NCBI RefSeq assembly: GCF_008016795.1
Contig: NZ_SDIK01000057.1
Span: 1 to 37,479, forward strand
Source of the DNA: Prevotella brunnea
GTDB taxonomy: Bacteria > Bacteroidota > Bacteroidia > Bacteroidales > Bacteroidaceae
Direction of reading: 5' to 3'
Length of the DNA: 37,479 nucleotides
Shown: positions 1 to 8,598 of the stretch, in pieces
Layout of the letters: each line of letters begins with the position of its first letter
Numbering within the stretch: position 1 is the stretch's first letter
Notes under the pieces: generated by a model
Seen by the model: only the letters and a program-made list of their open reading frames with translations
What the model was told of the DNA's origin: nothing
Database searches by the model: none
Made by a program: the position numbers and the translations under genes

Positions 1-115
1 TCAAATTTAACCTATATAATGTTAATGTCAAGTCATTCAGTAAACAAGAAAATATTTGACAAGTAAAACAGAAATACATCGTCAGATCTGACAAGTGAAT
101 TCAGGAAAAGACAAA
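1..115. other. gene-free start of window
   Basis: No coding region or RNA gene is visible. The stretch is AT-rich and stops abruptly at the first 22-bp repeat unit. A perfect 12-bp palindrome GTCAGATCTGAC lies at 81-92 and the octamer TGACAAGT occurs at 57-64 and 89-96. Both are short enough to be chance. Whatever gene lies upstream is outside the window. Confidence 0.6.
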
Positions 116-203
116 AGCTTACCTTTTGCATTGCAATAGCTTACCTTTTGCATTGCAATAGCTTACCTTTTGGAGTGCAAAAGCTAAGCTTTTAAACTGC
201 AAT
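116..203 (+). repeat. 22-bp tandem array A (four units), upstream of uvrB
   Basis: Four consecutive 22-nt units start at 116, 138, 160 and 182. The first two are identical (AGCTTACCTTTTGC then ATTGCAAT), the third has the spacer GGAGTGC, and the fourth carries the palindromic core AAAAGCTAAGCTTTT followed by TAAA-type sequence, which marks the end of the array. The spacer reading G[GC]ANTGCAA sets the orientation as plus, toward uvrB. There are no unique spacers, so this is not CRISPR. Three more arrays with the same period are at 9042-9129, 16189-16276 and 22004-22091. Confidence 0.9.
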
Positions 204-542
204 TACTATCACCCTGATTATCAATAAATTACAGAGCGCGTTTCAGACGTGGCTTTTGTAATATAATTTCATGTTGATGTGTGGATCGAATGTTCACTAT
301 CAAGCGTTTGTTTGCCATCACCTGAATATGAATTAGAGGCAAGAAGAGATGGTGCTATTCAGCATTGAAAAAAATACGTAAAGCCCCTCGTGATTTGAAC
401 AACCATGCGTGGACACAAAATTATTTAGAATTCCATTAGGAAAAGATAAAAGATGTTTCACTGTCACACGATACCGAGAAACTCTAATGACCGTCTTTCT
501 ATGATTATTTGACGCATTATTTAAGAAATTTACTTAACTTTG
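204..542 (+). repeat. long module of repeat element, copy A
   Basis: This non-coding stretch aligns by eye along its length with 16277-16616, which also directly follows a 22-bp array. Shared blocks include GATTATCAATA, TTTTGTAATATAATTT, CTATCAAG, AAAATACGT, GGAAAAGATAAA and ACCGAGAAA. The end falls on the -7 box of uvrB: the array-to-box distance is 332 bp here and 333 bp in copy B. In a hand-aligned piece of about 125 nt I count about 22 transitions, 4 transversions and one indel. No open reading frame is conserved between the copies. Confidence 0.75.
508..542 (+). promoter_or_regulatory. uvrB promoter
   Basis: TAACTTTG at 535-542 is a perfect Bacteroidota -7 element (TAnnTTTG). A TTTG at 508-511 could be the -33 element, but its 23-bp spacing is longer than usual. 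The -7 box ends only nine bases before the uvrB ATG, so the mRNA would start within a few bases of the start codon. Confidence 0.7.
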
Positions 543-551
543 CGTTCGATA

Positions 552-2594
552 ATGGATTTCAAACTAACATCACAATATCAACCAACCGGAGACCAACCGG
601 AGGCTATAAAAGAACTGACTGAAGGAATTGAACGAGGTGATAAAAGTCAGGTACTTTTAGGCGTAACAGGTTCGGGAAAGACGTTCACAATGGCAAATGT
701 AATCGCCAATGTGAATAAGCCGACACTTATTTTATCGCATAATAAGACGTTGGCAGCTCAACTCTTCGAAGAAATGAAAGGCTTTTTTCCCAATAATGCC
801 GTAGAGTATTATGTTTCATATTATGACTATTATCAACCTGAAGCCTATTTACCTTCAACGGACACGTATATAGAGAAAGATCTTGCCATCAACGATGAAA
901 TTGACAAGTTGCGTCTCTCTGCCGTTTCATCATTATTATCCGGCAGAAAGGATGTGGTTGTAGTCTCCTCCGTATCCTGCATCTATGGAATGGGAGGTCC
1001 TGTTGCGATGAAAGACAGTGTGATTAAAATAAAGAAAGGTCAAATATTAGACAGAAACGAATTTCTCCGAAAACTTGTCAATGCGCTCTACGTAAGAAAT
1101 GACATTGAGCTGCAACGAGGAAACTTCAGGGTGAAAGGCGATACGGTGGATATTGCCATGGCTTATAGCGACACTACGCTCAGAATTACTTGGTGGGATG
1201 ATGAAATAGAAGAAATAGAAGAAGTAGATTCAATTACATTTCATCGCATAGCATCGTTTGAAGAATATGAAGTTTATCCTGCCAATCTTTTTGTTACAAC
1301 CAAAGAGCAGACGCAAAACGCAATTCACATGATACAAGATGACTTGGTCATGCAAATTAATTTCTTTAAGGAAATAGGAGATTCCATTAAGGCACAACGC
1401 ATTAAAGAACGCGTGGAATATGATATGGAAATGATAAAAGAGTTGGGACATTGCTCTGGAATAGAAAACTATTCGCGCTATTTTGATGGGCGCGAAGCCG
1501 GACAACGCCCCTATTGCCTTTTGGACTTCTTTCCCAAAGACAATCTTATCATTATTGATGAAAGCCATGTGAGTGTGCCGCAAATATCTGCCATGTATGG
1601 AGGCGACCGCGCCCGAAAAAAGAATCTTGTGGAATTTGGGTTCAGGTTGCCTGCCGCATTTGATAATCGCCCCCTCAAGTTTGAAGAGTTCCACAGCTTA
1701 ATCAACCAGATCATTTATGTATCAGCCACTCCGGCTGACTTTGAATTAAAAGAAGCAGAAGGTGTTGTCGTAGAACAATTAATCCGGCCAACCGGACTAC
1801 TTGATCCCGAAATCGAAGTAAGACCATCTGAAAATCAAATCGATAATCTCGTAGAAGAAATTATTACCCGAAGTGAAAAAGAAGAGCGGGTATTAATCAC
1901 AACTCTAACCAAAAGAATGGCAGAAGAATTAACAGAATATCTGCTAAATCATGATATCCGCACCGCATACATCCACAGTGATGTCGCAAATCTTGACAGG
2001 GTGAAAATTATCAATGACTTACGCAAAGGAATATACGATGTTTTGGTAGGGGTAAATCTACTGAGAGAAGGACTCGATTTGCCGGAAGTTTCATTGGTAG
2101 CCATATTGGATGCCGATAAAGAAGGTTTCCTTAGGAGTCATCGCAGCTTAACACAAACGGCAGGACGTGCCGCCAGAAATATAAATGGAAAAGTTATCAT
2201 GTATGCCGACACCATTACAGAAAGCATGCAAAAGACAATAGATGAAACAATGCGCCGAAGGGAGAAACAGCTGAAATATAATGAGGAACATCACATTACA
2301 CCGAGACAAATTGTCAGAGCTATAAAGGGAGCGCTATCAAATATAGAACCATCAAATGCTCAAACACAGGAAACTAAGTCAAAAAAACCGCAAGTATTTT
2401 ATTCCGGTCCTACGCAAGAATCAGCTATGGCCGCCGACCCCATCATCATGAGAATGACCAAAGCACAATTGGAAAAAAGCATACAAAACACAACGGCACG
2501 AATGAAACAAGCTGCTAAAGATTTAGACTTCTTGCAAGCCGCACAATACAGAGATGAGATTATCAGATTGCAAAAGGAATTGGAATTGAAATAG
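552..2594 (+). CDS. uvrB: excinuclease ABC subunit UvrB
   Basis: UvrB is the damage-verifying helicase-like subunit of nucleotide excision repair. It is loaded by UvrA and then recruits UvrC. The 680-residue product has the normal family length and all landmarks: Walker A GVTGSGKT at 37-44, the aromatic beta-hairpin region rich in YYDYYQPEAY near residues 90-100, Walker B DESH near 336-339, helicase motif VI TAGRAAR near 537-543, and a C-terminal UVR domain (about 640-675) that binds UvrC. The ATG at 552 gives the family-typical start MDFKLTSQYQPTGDQPEA. An in-frame TTG at 540 would add four residues but lies inside the -7 promoter box, so it cannot be used by transcripts from that promoter. 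The gene is monocistronic and sits behind repeat element A. Confidence 0.97.
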   Translation: MDFKLTSQYQPTGDQPEAIKELTEGIERGDKSQVLLGVTGSGKTFTMANVIANVNKPTLILSHNKTLAAQLFEEMKGFFPNNAVEYYVSYYDYYQPEAYLPSTDTYIEKDLAINDEIDKLRLSAVSSLLSGRKDVVVVSSVSCIYGMGGPVAMKDSVIKIKKGQILDRNEFLRKLVNALYVRNDIELQRGNFRVKGDTVDIAMAYSDTTLRITWWDDEIEEIEEVDSITFHRIASFEEYEVYPANLFVTTKEQTQNAIHMIQDDLVMQINFFKEIGDSIKAQRIKERVEYDMEMIKELGHCSGIENYSRYFDGREAGQRPYCLLDFFPKDNLIIIDESHVSVPQISAMYGGDRARKKNLVEFGFRLPAAFDNRPLKFEEFHSLINQIIYVSATPADFELKEAEGVVVEQLIRPTGLLDPEIEVRPSENQIDNLVEEIITRSEKEERVLITTLTKRMAEELTEYLLNHDIRTAYIHSDVANLDRVKIINDLRKGIYDVLVGVNLLREGLDLPEVSLVAILDADKEGFLRSHRSLTQTAGRAARNINGKVIMYADTITESMQKTIDETMRRREKQLKYNEEHHITPRQIVRAIKGALSNIEPSNAQTQETKSKKPQVFYSGPTQESAMAADPIIMRMTKAQLEKSIQNTTARMKQAAKDLDFLQAAQYRDEIIRLQKELELK

Positions 2595-2656
2595 TTAAAA
2601 GTCAATGTTAAAAAGTTAAAAATCATATAACAGATTAGTAATAAACTAATTTTTCA

Positions 2657-2664
2657 TACCTTTG
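2657..2664 (+). promoter_or_regulatory. -7 element of the porin/menA run
   Basis: TACCTTTG matches TAnnTTTG. No convincing TTG is seen about 20 bp upstream. It lies 105 bases before the first gene of the run and leaves an AT-rich leader with no obvious structure. Confidence 0.6.
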
Positions 2665-2769
2665 CTTTAAGAAAATAAACAGGAATGGAATTCTCATTTT
2701 CGCATTAACTTGCTTTATGCTTATAGGTAATAACATGAGGATTATGAATTAGCGTTAAAACAAATAATT

Positions 2770-3006
2770 ATGGCAGACGAAATACAAAACAGCACGGCAT
2801 CTCGCCCACAACACAGAACAAGGATTCAAAAACCACAAGATAGATTCTTGAAAATTCGACAATGGCTCAATTCTATCTTCATGTTAGGTGCCATCGTTGG
2901 TGTTATTCTATATATCATGCCACAATACGAAAGATTGGGAACAATTGTTATATTGGCTTCCATGGTATTTAAGTTTTTCGAAGTTATACTACGTTTGTTC
3001 AGATAA
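2770..3006 (+). CDS. small two-helix membrane protein, unknown function
   Basis: A 78-residue protein with a polar, basic N-terminus (about 1-30) followed by two hydrophobic segments, roughly residues 34-51 and 56-76, so probably a helical hairpin in the inner membrane. I do not recognise a family. Its reality is supported by position: its stop codon overlaps the porin start by one base (TAATG at 3004-3008), a translational-coupling arrangement, and a good -7 promoter element lies upstream. It may act with the porin or in its assembly, but that is only inferred from the linkage. Confidence 0.75.
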   Translation: MADEIQNSTASRPQHRTRIQKPQDRFLKIRQWLNSIFMLGAIVGVILYIMPQYERLGTIVILASMVFKFFEVILRLFR

Positions 3007-5390
3007 TGAAGAGATCATTCGCCTTAATCGTTTTAATATTGACAATTGTCTCTGCCATCAACGCACAGGATTATACAGAGATGGGCGACAACCGCACGTT
3101 AAGCGGTACCGGTAATAGGCAAAATCGTCAATTAGGCTCATCCGACTCTACCAACCAGCACAAAGAAATCCCAAGAGGTCTAAAAGTATGGACTGTGGAT
3201 GAGCATTTTGGAGATAAGACCATCATAACACCCGACACGCTTTCGGACATGTATATGAATTCCGTCTTCAACACAGGCTTACGTGGTGAATATAATTCCT
3301 TGGGCAATCTTGGGTCGCCACGCCAAAATCGTATATTTATAGATAGAAAGAATGCGAAAGAATTTCTTTTTCTTGATCCATACGACCAATTCATTGTTGA
3401 ACCCGGCGACTTTCATTTCACCTCTACCCTATCCCCAATCACTAACCTTTCTTATAATGGAGCCGGCAACCGAACCAACGGAGAAGATCACTTCAAAGCT
3501 CTCTTTGCTGTAAATGCAGGAAAAAGATGGGGATTCGGATTTAAGTTCGATTATCTTTATGGGAGGGGTTACTATAGCAACCAAAATACTTCCCACACTG
3601 ATTATTCCATGTGGGGAAGCTATATGGGTGAACGGTACTTAGCCCTTCTTTTCTTCTCACTGAACCATCAGAAAGTTACTGAGGGAGGAGGAATAACAAA
3701 CGATGCGTATATCACACATCCGGAAAAGTTTAAGGACTCGTATCGAACTAACGAAATACCAACCGTTCTTGAGCAAAACTGGAACAGGAACGACAATCAA
3801 CACATCTTCTTCACCCACAGATATAATCTTGGTTTCTATAAAAAGATACCAATGACCGAGGATGAGATCAAAGCCAAAAAATTCGCGATTAAATCCAACA
3901 AGGCTAAAAAAGACAAAGACGAAAAAGACAAAGCCAGAAAACAATCTGAACAAAACGGCGGTACGTTCAATGAAGCAGAATATGACAAGAAAAACGCATC
4001 AATGGGACGACCAGAGAACGCAAAGATTATGGGCGATGCTCCCATTACAATGGGTAAATCGGAAAATAATGAAAAGCGAATCGAAGTAAATATGCAAGAT
4101 TCCACTCAGATGGCGGAGGCGAAGCGATCTCCTATCTCCGAAAAAGAAACGTCTAATGAATGGATGAAGAACGAATATATTCCGGTAACCAGTTTCATCC
4201 ATACCACGCGTTTCAGTAATTATCGGCGTATTTATCAAGCCTACCAAACGCCCGATAACTACTACGCAAACAACTACTTTAGCCAAAATGTAAACTCGGG
4301 GGATTCTATTTATGACATGACCAAACACTGGGCATTAAAAAATACAGTGGCAGTGGCATTGCTGGAAGGATTCAACAAATGGGCAAAAGCCGGCTTAAAG
4401 GCGTTTGTATCGCACGAACTGAGACATTACGAATTACCATCAGTAATGACAGAAGCGACATCCAATAAAACTTTGTTGTCGGGCTATGAGAAATGGAATC
4501 AACAAGAAATCTCTGTTGGTGGGCAGCTGTTAAAGACCGCAGGCAAAACGCTTCATTATGACGTAAGTGCCGAAGCTTGGATAGCAGGTCATAATGCCGG
4601 CGACTTACAGATTGATGGACATGCCGATGTAAATTTCCCTCTGCTTGGTGATACAGTTCAACTTGCTGCCACAGCTTTCTTTCATAGGGTCGCGCCTTCT
4701 TTCTATATGGACACATTCCGATCAAGTCATTATTGGTGGGATAACAGCCTTGACCAAGTAATCCATTCCAGATTATTAGGTGAACTCTCGTGGAAAAAGA
4801 CTGAGACAAGGCTTCGCATTGGTTACGACATGATAAAAAACTATAGTTATTTCGCATTACGCAACAATAGAATACAAAACGGTGATAATTTTCAAAGTAT
4901 AAAAAACGAAGTAAACGTCAGACAAAATAAAGGCGCGATAAGTTTGCTAACACTTCAATTGCAGCAGGATTTCCGTTTTGGAATAATCAATTGGCAAAAT
5001 GTATTGACATTCCAAAAGTCAAGCGATGAGAACGCTCTGCCTCTCCCCATATTCAATGCCTATTCAAATCTTTTTATTAGATTCAAGATTGCCAAGGTTT
5101 TAAGTTGTGATTTGGGAGTTGATGCACGATATTTTACTAAATACTTCGCACCTGAATATATCCCCGGAATAGGCTACTTTGGAATTCAAGAAATAAACGA
5201 GAACAAAACCAAAATTGGAAATTACCCGGTGATTAATGCTTACGCGAATTTCCAACTCCAACATACACGCTTTTTTATCATGATGTCGCACTTGAACAGC
5301 AGCGATGGAGGTAATTATTTTTTCACCCCCCACTACCCACTCAATCAGCGTATTTTCAGATTTGGCGTGAGTTGGAACTTTTTTAACTAA
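3006..5390 (+). CDS. putative outer-membrane porin (Porin_10-like)
   Basis: A 794-residue secreted protein. Residues 1-20 form a signal peptide ending SAINA, cleaved before QD. The body has alternating aromatic and polar strand patterns typical of an outer-membrane barrel, and the C-terminus (RIFRFGVSWNFFN) looks like a final beta-strand ending in aromatics. The sequence resembles the Bacteroidota 'putative porin' family. Residues about 284-388 form a highly charged Lys/Glu/Asp-rich insert (for example KKDKDEKDKARK) that breaks the barrel pattern and may be an exposed loop. It overlaps the preceding small membrane gene by one base and is followed after 8 bp by the menA-like gene, so the genes are probably co-transcribed. 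Substrate unknown. Confidence 0.8.
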   Translation: MKRSFALIVLILTIVSAINAQDYTEMGDNRTLSGTGNRQNRQLGSSDSTNQHKEIPRGLKVWTVDEHFGDKTIITPDTLSDMYMNSVFNTGLRGEYNSLGNLGSPRQNRIFIDRKNAKEFLFLDPYDQFIVEPGDFHFTSTLSPITNLSYNGAGNRTNGEDHFKALFAVNAGKRWGFGFKFDYLYGRGYYSNQNTSHTDYSMWGSYMGERYLALLFFSLNHQKVTEGGGITNDAYITHPEKFKDSYRTNEIPTVLEQNWNRNDNQHIFFTHRYNLGFYKKIPMTEDEIKAKKFAIKSNKAKKDKDEKDKARKQSEQNGGTFNEAEYDKKNASMGRPENAKIMGDAPITMGKSENNEKRIEVNMQDSTQMAEAKRSPISEKETSNEWMKNEYIPVTSFIHTTRFSNYRRIYQAYQTPDNYYANNYFSQNVNSGDSIYDMTKHWALKNTVAVALLEGFNKWAKAGLKAFVSHELRHYELPSVMTEATSNKTLLSGYEKWNQQEISVGGQLLKTAGKTLHYDVSAEAWIAGHNAGDLQIDGHADVNFPLLGDTVQLAATAFFHRVAPSFYMDTFRSSHYWWDNSLDQVIHSRLLGELSWKKTETRLRIGYDMIKNYSYFALRNNRIQNGDNFQSIKNEVNVRQNKGAISLLTLQLQQDFRFGIINWQNVLTFQKSSDENALPLPIFNAYSNLFIRFKIAKVLSCDLGVDARYFTKYFAPEYIPGIGYFGIQEINENKTKIGNYPVINAYANFQLQHTRFFIMMSHLNSSDGGNYFFTPHYPLNQRIFRFGVSWNFFN

Positions 5391-5398
5391 AATGAAAA

Positions 5399-6346
5399 AT
5401 GACATACTGTTCGGAGATGGAGCACAATGTTAGAACAAATTCTTTTAACGCCTGGCTTCTTGCCGCACGACCACGAACCTTAACCGGGGCTGCCGTTCCA
5501 GTGATGATTGGCGTAACTTTAGCCTATAAAGATGCTGGCTGGGAGAAATTCCGAATCATTCCAGCCATCTTATGTTTTCTTTTCGCGTTCATCATGCAGA
5601 TAGACGCCAATTTCATCAATGATTACTTTGACTGTCTCAAAGGGAATGATGACAAAGAAACCAGACTTGGTCCCCAAAGAGCTTGCTCAGAAGGATGGAT
5701 CACACTCCACGCCATGCGATGGGGCTTGTTTTTCACTTCATTCTTCGCGGCGATTATAGGTGTCCCACTCATTTATTATGGAGGAATGAAAATGCTGGTC
5801 GTTGGAATTTTCTGCATGATTTTCTGCTTTCTCTACACCACCACACTATCCTATTGGGGTTTAGGCGATCTGCTTGTAGTCGTTTTTTTCGGTATCGTAC
5901 CTGTCTGCATTAGTTATTATGTGATACTCCCCCCATCATTGCAAAGCATTACATCGCAAGTCTTTACGGCTTCAATTGCCTGCGGTTTAGTTATTGACAC
6001 TTTACTTGTGGTGAATAATTACAGAGATAGAGAGAACGACAGACGCGACAAGAAGCTAACGCTGATTGTAAGAATCGGGGAAAAGAACGCAGAACTTCTC
6101 TATTGCCTATTGGGGGGAATGGGTGTCTTGCTTATATGTATCGCCTATCTCATGGAAAACAACAAGATGATAATATTTAGCATTGCCATTATTCTTCCCT
6201 ATCTCTATGTACACGGAAAAACTTATCTGGAAATGAAAAGAATTAATCATGGAAAAGGATTGAACCGAACGCTCAGTCAGACAGCTCGTAATATGTTTAT
6301 TTTCGGCATTCTGTCTTCCATAGGTTTTTTATTTTTATCCAACTAA
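5399..6346 (+). CDS. menA: 1,4-dihydroxy-2-naphthoate polyprenyltransferase (UbiA family)
   Basis: A UbiA-superfamily integral membrane prenyltransferase, most like MenA, which joins a polyprenyl chain to 1,4-dihydroxy-2-naphthoate to make demethylmenaquinone, the precursor of the respiratory quinone. The two Asp-rich motifs that bind Mg-diphosphate are present: NDYFD at 74-78 in NFINDYFDCLKGND, and NNYRDRENDRRDKKL at 206-220, the MenA-type second motif. About eight hydrophobic helices fit the 315-residue length. The start may be the ATG at 5399 or the one at 5417 (MEHNVRTNSF). The gene lies 8 bp after the porin and 7 bp before the HD-domain gene, indicating an operon. Other menaquinone genes are not in the window, so the exact substrate is inferred from family. 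Confidence 0.88.
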   Translation: MTYCSEMEHNVRTNSFNAWLLAARPRTLTGAAVPVMIGVTLAYKDAGWEKFRIIPAILCFLFAFIMQIDANFINDYFDCLKGNDDKETRLGPQRACSEGWITLHAMRWGLFFTSFFAAIIGVPLIYYGGMKMLVVGIFCMIFCFLYTTTLSYWGLGDLLVVVFFGIVPVCISYYVILPPSLQSITSQVFTASIACGLVIDTLLVVNNYRDRENDRRDKKLTLIVRIGEKNAELLYCLLGGMGVLLICIAYLMENNKMIIFSIAIILPYLYVHGKTYLEMKRINHGKGLNRTLSQTARNMFIFGILSSIGFLFLSN

Positions 6347-6353
6347 GAACAAT

Positions 6354-6986
6354 ATGATACAAGGAGTAAATTTAGAAATCATGGAATTTGTTGAACAACA
6401 AATTCTTCCTCGTTACAATGCTTTCGGCAAATCGCATGGTATCATTCACGCGCAGCGAGTGATAAAAAATTCTATCGAACTGGCAAAGATAACTGGTGCT
6501 GACATGAACATGGCATACGTCATCGCAGGTTATCACGACCTCGGCATGGAAGGTCCCAGAGCTGTACACCACATCACAAGTGGTAAAATACTCATGGCAG
6601 ACACCCGACTAAGGAAATGGTTTACAGCCCAACAACTACAAATCATGAAAGAGGCTGTTGAGGATCATCGGGCAAGCAGTTCCCGAACTCCGAGAAGCAT
6701 CTATGGGAAAATTGTTGCCGAAGCAGACCGCGACCTTGATCCTGAAATGGTGTTCTCACGTGCCATAGAATATGGAATGGAGAACTATCCTGAAAAAAAC
6801 AAAGAGGAGCAGTGGCAGCGTTTCTATTCTCACATGAAAGAAAAGTATGGTCGCTTTGGCTATATCCGATTGTGGATTTCCAATTCCTCCAATGCGAAAA
6901 ATCTGGAATATATCCGTGCTATCATCGGCAACGAATCAAAACTAAGAGAGGTTTTTGAACTTTATTATAAAAAAATAAATCAATAA
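6354..6986 (+). CDS. HD-domain phosphohydrolase, substrate unknown
   Basis: A 210-residue soluble protein with an HD metal-dependent phosphohydrolase fold. H28 (in KSHG), the H61-D62 doublet (GYHDLGME) and D125 or D127 (EADRDLD) fit the H...HD...D metal-binding pattern, and EDH at 103-105 may also take part. The start could be M1 or M10 (MEFVEQQILPRYN, at 6381). It follows menA by 7 bp, so it is probably the last gene of that operon. I cannot assign a substrate; HD proteins of this size include nucleotide phosphatases. It converges with the deaminase gene, with only 39 bp between the two stops and no strong terminator in that gap. Confidence 0.75.
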   Translation: MIQGVNLEIMEFVEQQILPRYNAFGKSHGIIHAQRVIKNSIELAKITGADMNMAYVIAGYHDLGMEGPRAVHHITSGKILMADTRLRKWFTAQQLQIMKEAVEDHRASSSRTPRSIYGKIVAEADRDLDPEMVFSRAIEYGMENYPEKNKEEQWQRFYSHMKEKYGRFGYIRLWISNSSNAKNLEYIRAIIGNESKLREVFELYYKKINQ

Positions 6987-7025
6987 TCAGCTCTTAGTCT
7001 TGATCAAAACAAGGATTAAATCGGT

Positions 7026-7502
7026 TTAATACTCTGTCTTATCGGTTTTGCTCTCCCACATTTTAAATGCGTTGATAGCCTCAGAACGGAGCAAAATCTC
7101 AGATGGTTTCTTGCGATATTGTGGTTTAATCGCTATCTCCTCATAAATGAAATCATCATCAAAACCAATCTTCGCAGCGTCTTTACGATCATTGGCATAA
7201 TAGATTTTATCAAGATGCGCCCAATAGATGGCTCCCAAACACATCGGACAAGGTTCGCACGATGTATAAATCGCGCAACCACTCAAATCGAATGTTCCTA
7301 ATTTAGAGCAAGCCTTCCTAATGGTCGATACCTCTGCATGAGCTGTAGGATCCAAATCTATCGTTACATTGTTACTGCCTTCTGCCACTATTTCTCCATC
7401 TCGAGCTATCACTGCGCCAAAAGGTCCCCCACCACTTCGAACACTTTTTTCCGATAGCTCTATGGCTCTACGCATCAATTCTTCGTGTGTCATAAATCTC
7501 AA
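7026..7502 (-). CDS. guaD: guanine deaminase-like nucleobase deaminase
   Basis: A zinc-dependent deaminase of the cytidine/deoxycytidylate deaminase fold. The zinc ligands and catalytic Glu are visible: H55-A-E57 (TAHAEV) and PCPMC with C85 and C88 (SCEPCPMCLGAIYWA). The motif context, the FDDDFIYEEI stretch and the short tail ending in EY strongly resemble the Bacillus GuaD type, which converts guanine to xanthine. The 158-residue length fits. A tRNA adenosine deaminase is less likely because of that C-terminal part. The start may be M1 (7502) or M4 (7493, MTHEELMRRAIEL), the latter being more typical. It is the third gene of a minus-strand run after the pseudouridine synthase and a small membrane protein. 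Confidence 0.85.
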   Translation of the reverse strand: MRFMTHEELMRRAIELSEKSVRSGGGPFGAVIARDGEIVAEGSNNVTIDLDPTAHAEVSTIRKACSKLGTFDLSGCAIYTSCEPCPMCLGAIYWAHLDKIYYANDRKDAAKIGFDDDFIYEEIAIKPQYRKKPSEILLRSEAINAFKMWESKTDKTEY

Positions 7503-7529
7503 TTCTTTTATTTTATGTTAATGTTTCTA

Positions 7530-7685
7530 TTAAATATACCCCAAACTTCTTAGAAAGTAAGCAATGATGGCAAGTGCAATCACGGCAATGACAATTCTAA
7601 AGATGCAACCTGCCACTTTCTTAATCAGAAAAGCACAGGCAACGATTACAAGGATGACGCCAATATAATATTCCAAATTAGCCAT
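7530..7685 (-). CDS. 51-residue membrane protein, unknown function
   Basis: A short minus-strand reading frame with ATG at 7685-7683 and TAA at 7532-7530. The product starts MANLEYYIGVILVIVACAFL and ends AYFLRSLGYI. Two hydrophobic helices (about 5-21 and 28-45) flank a basic IKK turn, a helical-hairpin pattern. It starts 6 bp after the stop of the pseudouridine synthase gene and ends 27 bp before guaD, so it is almost certainly in the same transcript. Tight spacing and the coherent two-helix composition argue for a real gene. I recall similar tiny proteins in Bacteroidota but cannot name a family. Confidence 0.75.
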   Translation of the reverse strand: MANLEYYIGVILVIVACAFLIKKVAGCIFRIVIAVIALAIIAYFLRSLGYI

Positions 7686-7691
7686 AAACAA

Positions 7692-8594
7692 TTATTCTCT
7701 TCCAAAAAGGCTTCTAAAGCTTGCCGGTATTGCCGTCTCAAATTCCATGGGACGATGGGTTATGGGATGATAAAAACAAAGCACATAGGCATGGAGAGCC
7801 AACCGATGAATAGGATTGTCGCCATTTCCATATTTTATATCACCGCATACCGGATGTCCCATGTCTGCCGCATGAACGCGAATTTGATTCTTTCTACCGG
7901 TTTCAAGCTTGAAATCTACGAGAGAATATTTTTCAGAGCGATTCAAGAGGTGAAAATGACTTATGGCATACTTACCCCCATTATCAACGGACGAACTGTA
8001 AGTTACGTACGATTTATTATCCTTCAGCCAATTGGCAATCGTTCCTTCATTGTTCTCAACCTGCCCACTTAAAACCGAAACATATCGCCGATCATAAACA
8101 ATGTTGTGCCAATCATGCTCCAACAGTTGTGCAGTTTGAATATCCTTGGCATAAATCATCAAGCCGGATGTATCGCGATCAAGACGATGAACCACATGGG
8201 CAGTACAGCGCTGGTGGGACTTGTGAAAGTAATCATCCAACACCTTTTTAACATTCAGCGATGAGTGCCCGGCCGCCATCGACAATATTCCACAATTTTT
8301 CTCTATCACCAATAAAAACTTATCTTCATAGACCAACTTCAGATAGCGACTTTGAAACTGATCGTTTTTCTTACTCAGGCTTATTGTTACTTCATCACCG
8401 GGACTCAACATGAAATCGAATTGAGTAACCAAACGTTTGTTCACCTTTACGCCCCGATTTTGAAGGGTTGCCTTAGTCTTCGACTTGCTCTGACCGGAAT
8501 TAGCCAACAGCCATTCCAACAAAGGGGCGGATTCCTCCACCCTCATCACTTTATATTGCTCCTTACGCTGCCGTGAACCTTGATTTCTTATCAT
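7692..8594 (-). CDS. RluA-family 23S rRNA/tRNA pseudouridine synthase
   Basis: A 300-residue RluA-family enzyme converting specific uridines in structured RNA to pseudouridine. An S4 RNA-binding domain (about 21-75, with KVNKRLVTQFDF and LSPGDEV) precedes the catalytic domain, whose signature HRLDRDTSG is at 136-144 with catalytic D139. GRKNQIRVH and GHPVCGDIKYG are the usual later motifs. Which RNA position is modified cannot be read from the sequence. The first ATG (8594) is only four bases after the -7 promoter box, implying a leaderless message; M17 (8546, MRVEESAPLLEWLL) is the alternative start. First gene of a three-gene minus-strand operon. Confidence 0.9.
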   Translation of the reverse strand: MIRNQGSRQRKEQYKVMRVEESAPLLEWLLANSGQSKSKTKATLQNRGVKVNKRLVTQFDFMLSPGDEVTISLSKKNDQFQSRYLKLVYEDKFLLVIEKNCGILSMAAGHSSLNVKKVLDDYFHKSHQRCTAHVVHRLDRDTSGLMIYAKDIQTAQLLEHDWHNIVYDRRYVSVLSGQVENNEGTIANWLKDNKSYVTYSSSVDNGGKYAISHFHLLNRSEKYSLVDFKLETGRKNQIRVHAADMGHPVCGDIKYGNGDNPIHRLALHAYVLCFYHPITHRPMEFETAIPASFRSLFGRE

Positions 8595-8598
8595 ATTG

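Noticed and set aside
81..92. Perfect palindrome GTCAGATCTGAC as an operator
   Set aside because: Several 12-bp palindromes are expected by chance in 37 kb, and it is far from the uvrB promoter.
116..203. CRISPR array
   Set aside because: Units are directly adjacent with a 22-bp period, the variable part is only about 7 nt, and no cas gene is present.
540..551. TTG start for uvrB, four codons longer
   Set aside because: It lies in the -7 promoter box and the family start is MDFK at 552.
1230..1694. Long minus-strand frame within uvrB
   Set aside because: Shadow of the uvrB reading frame, Cys/Phe/Ile-rich without domain features.
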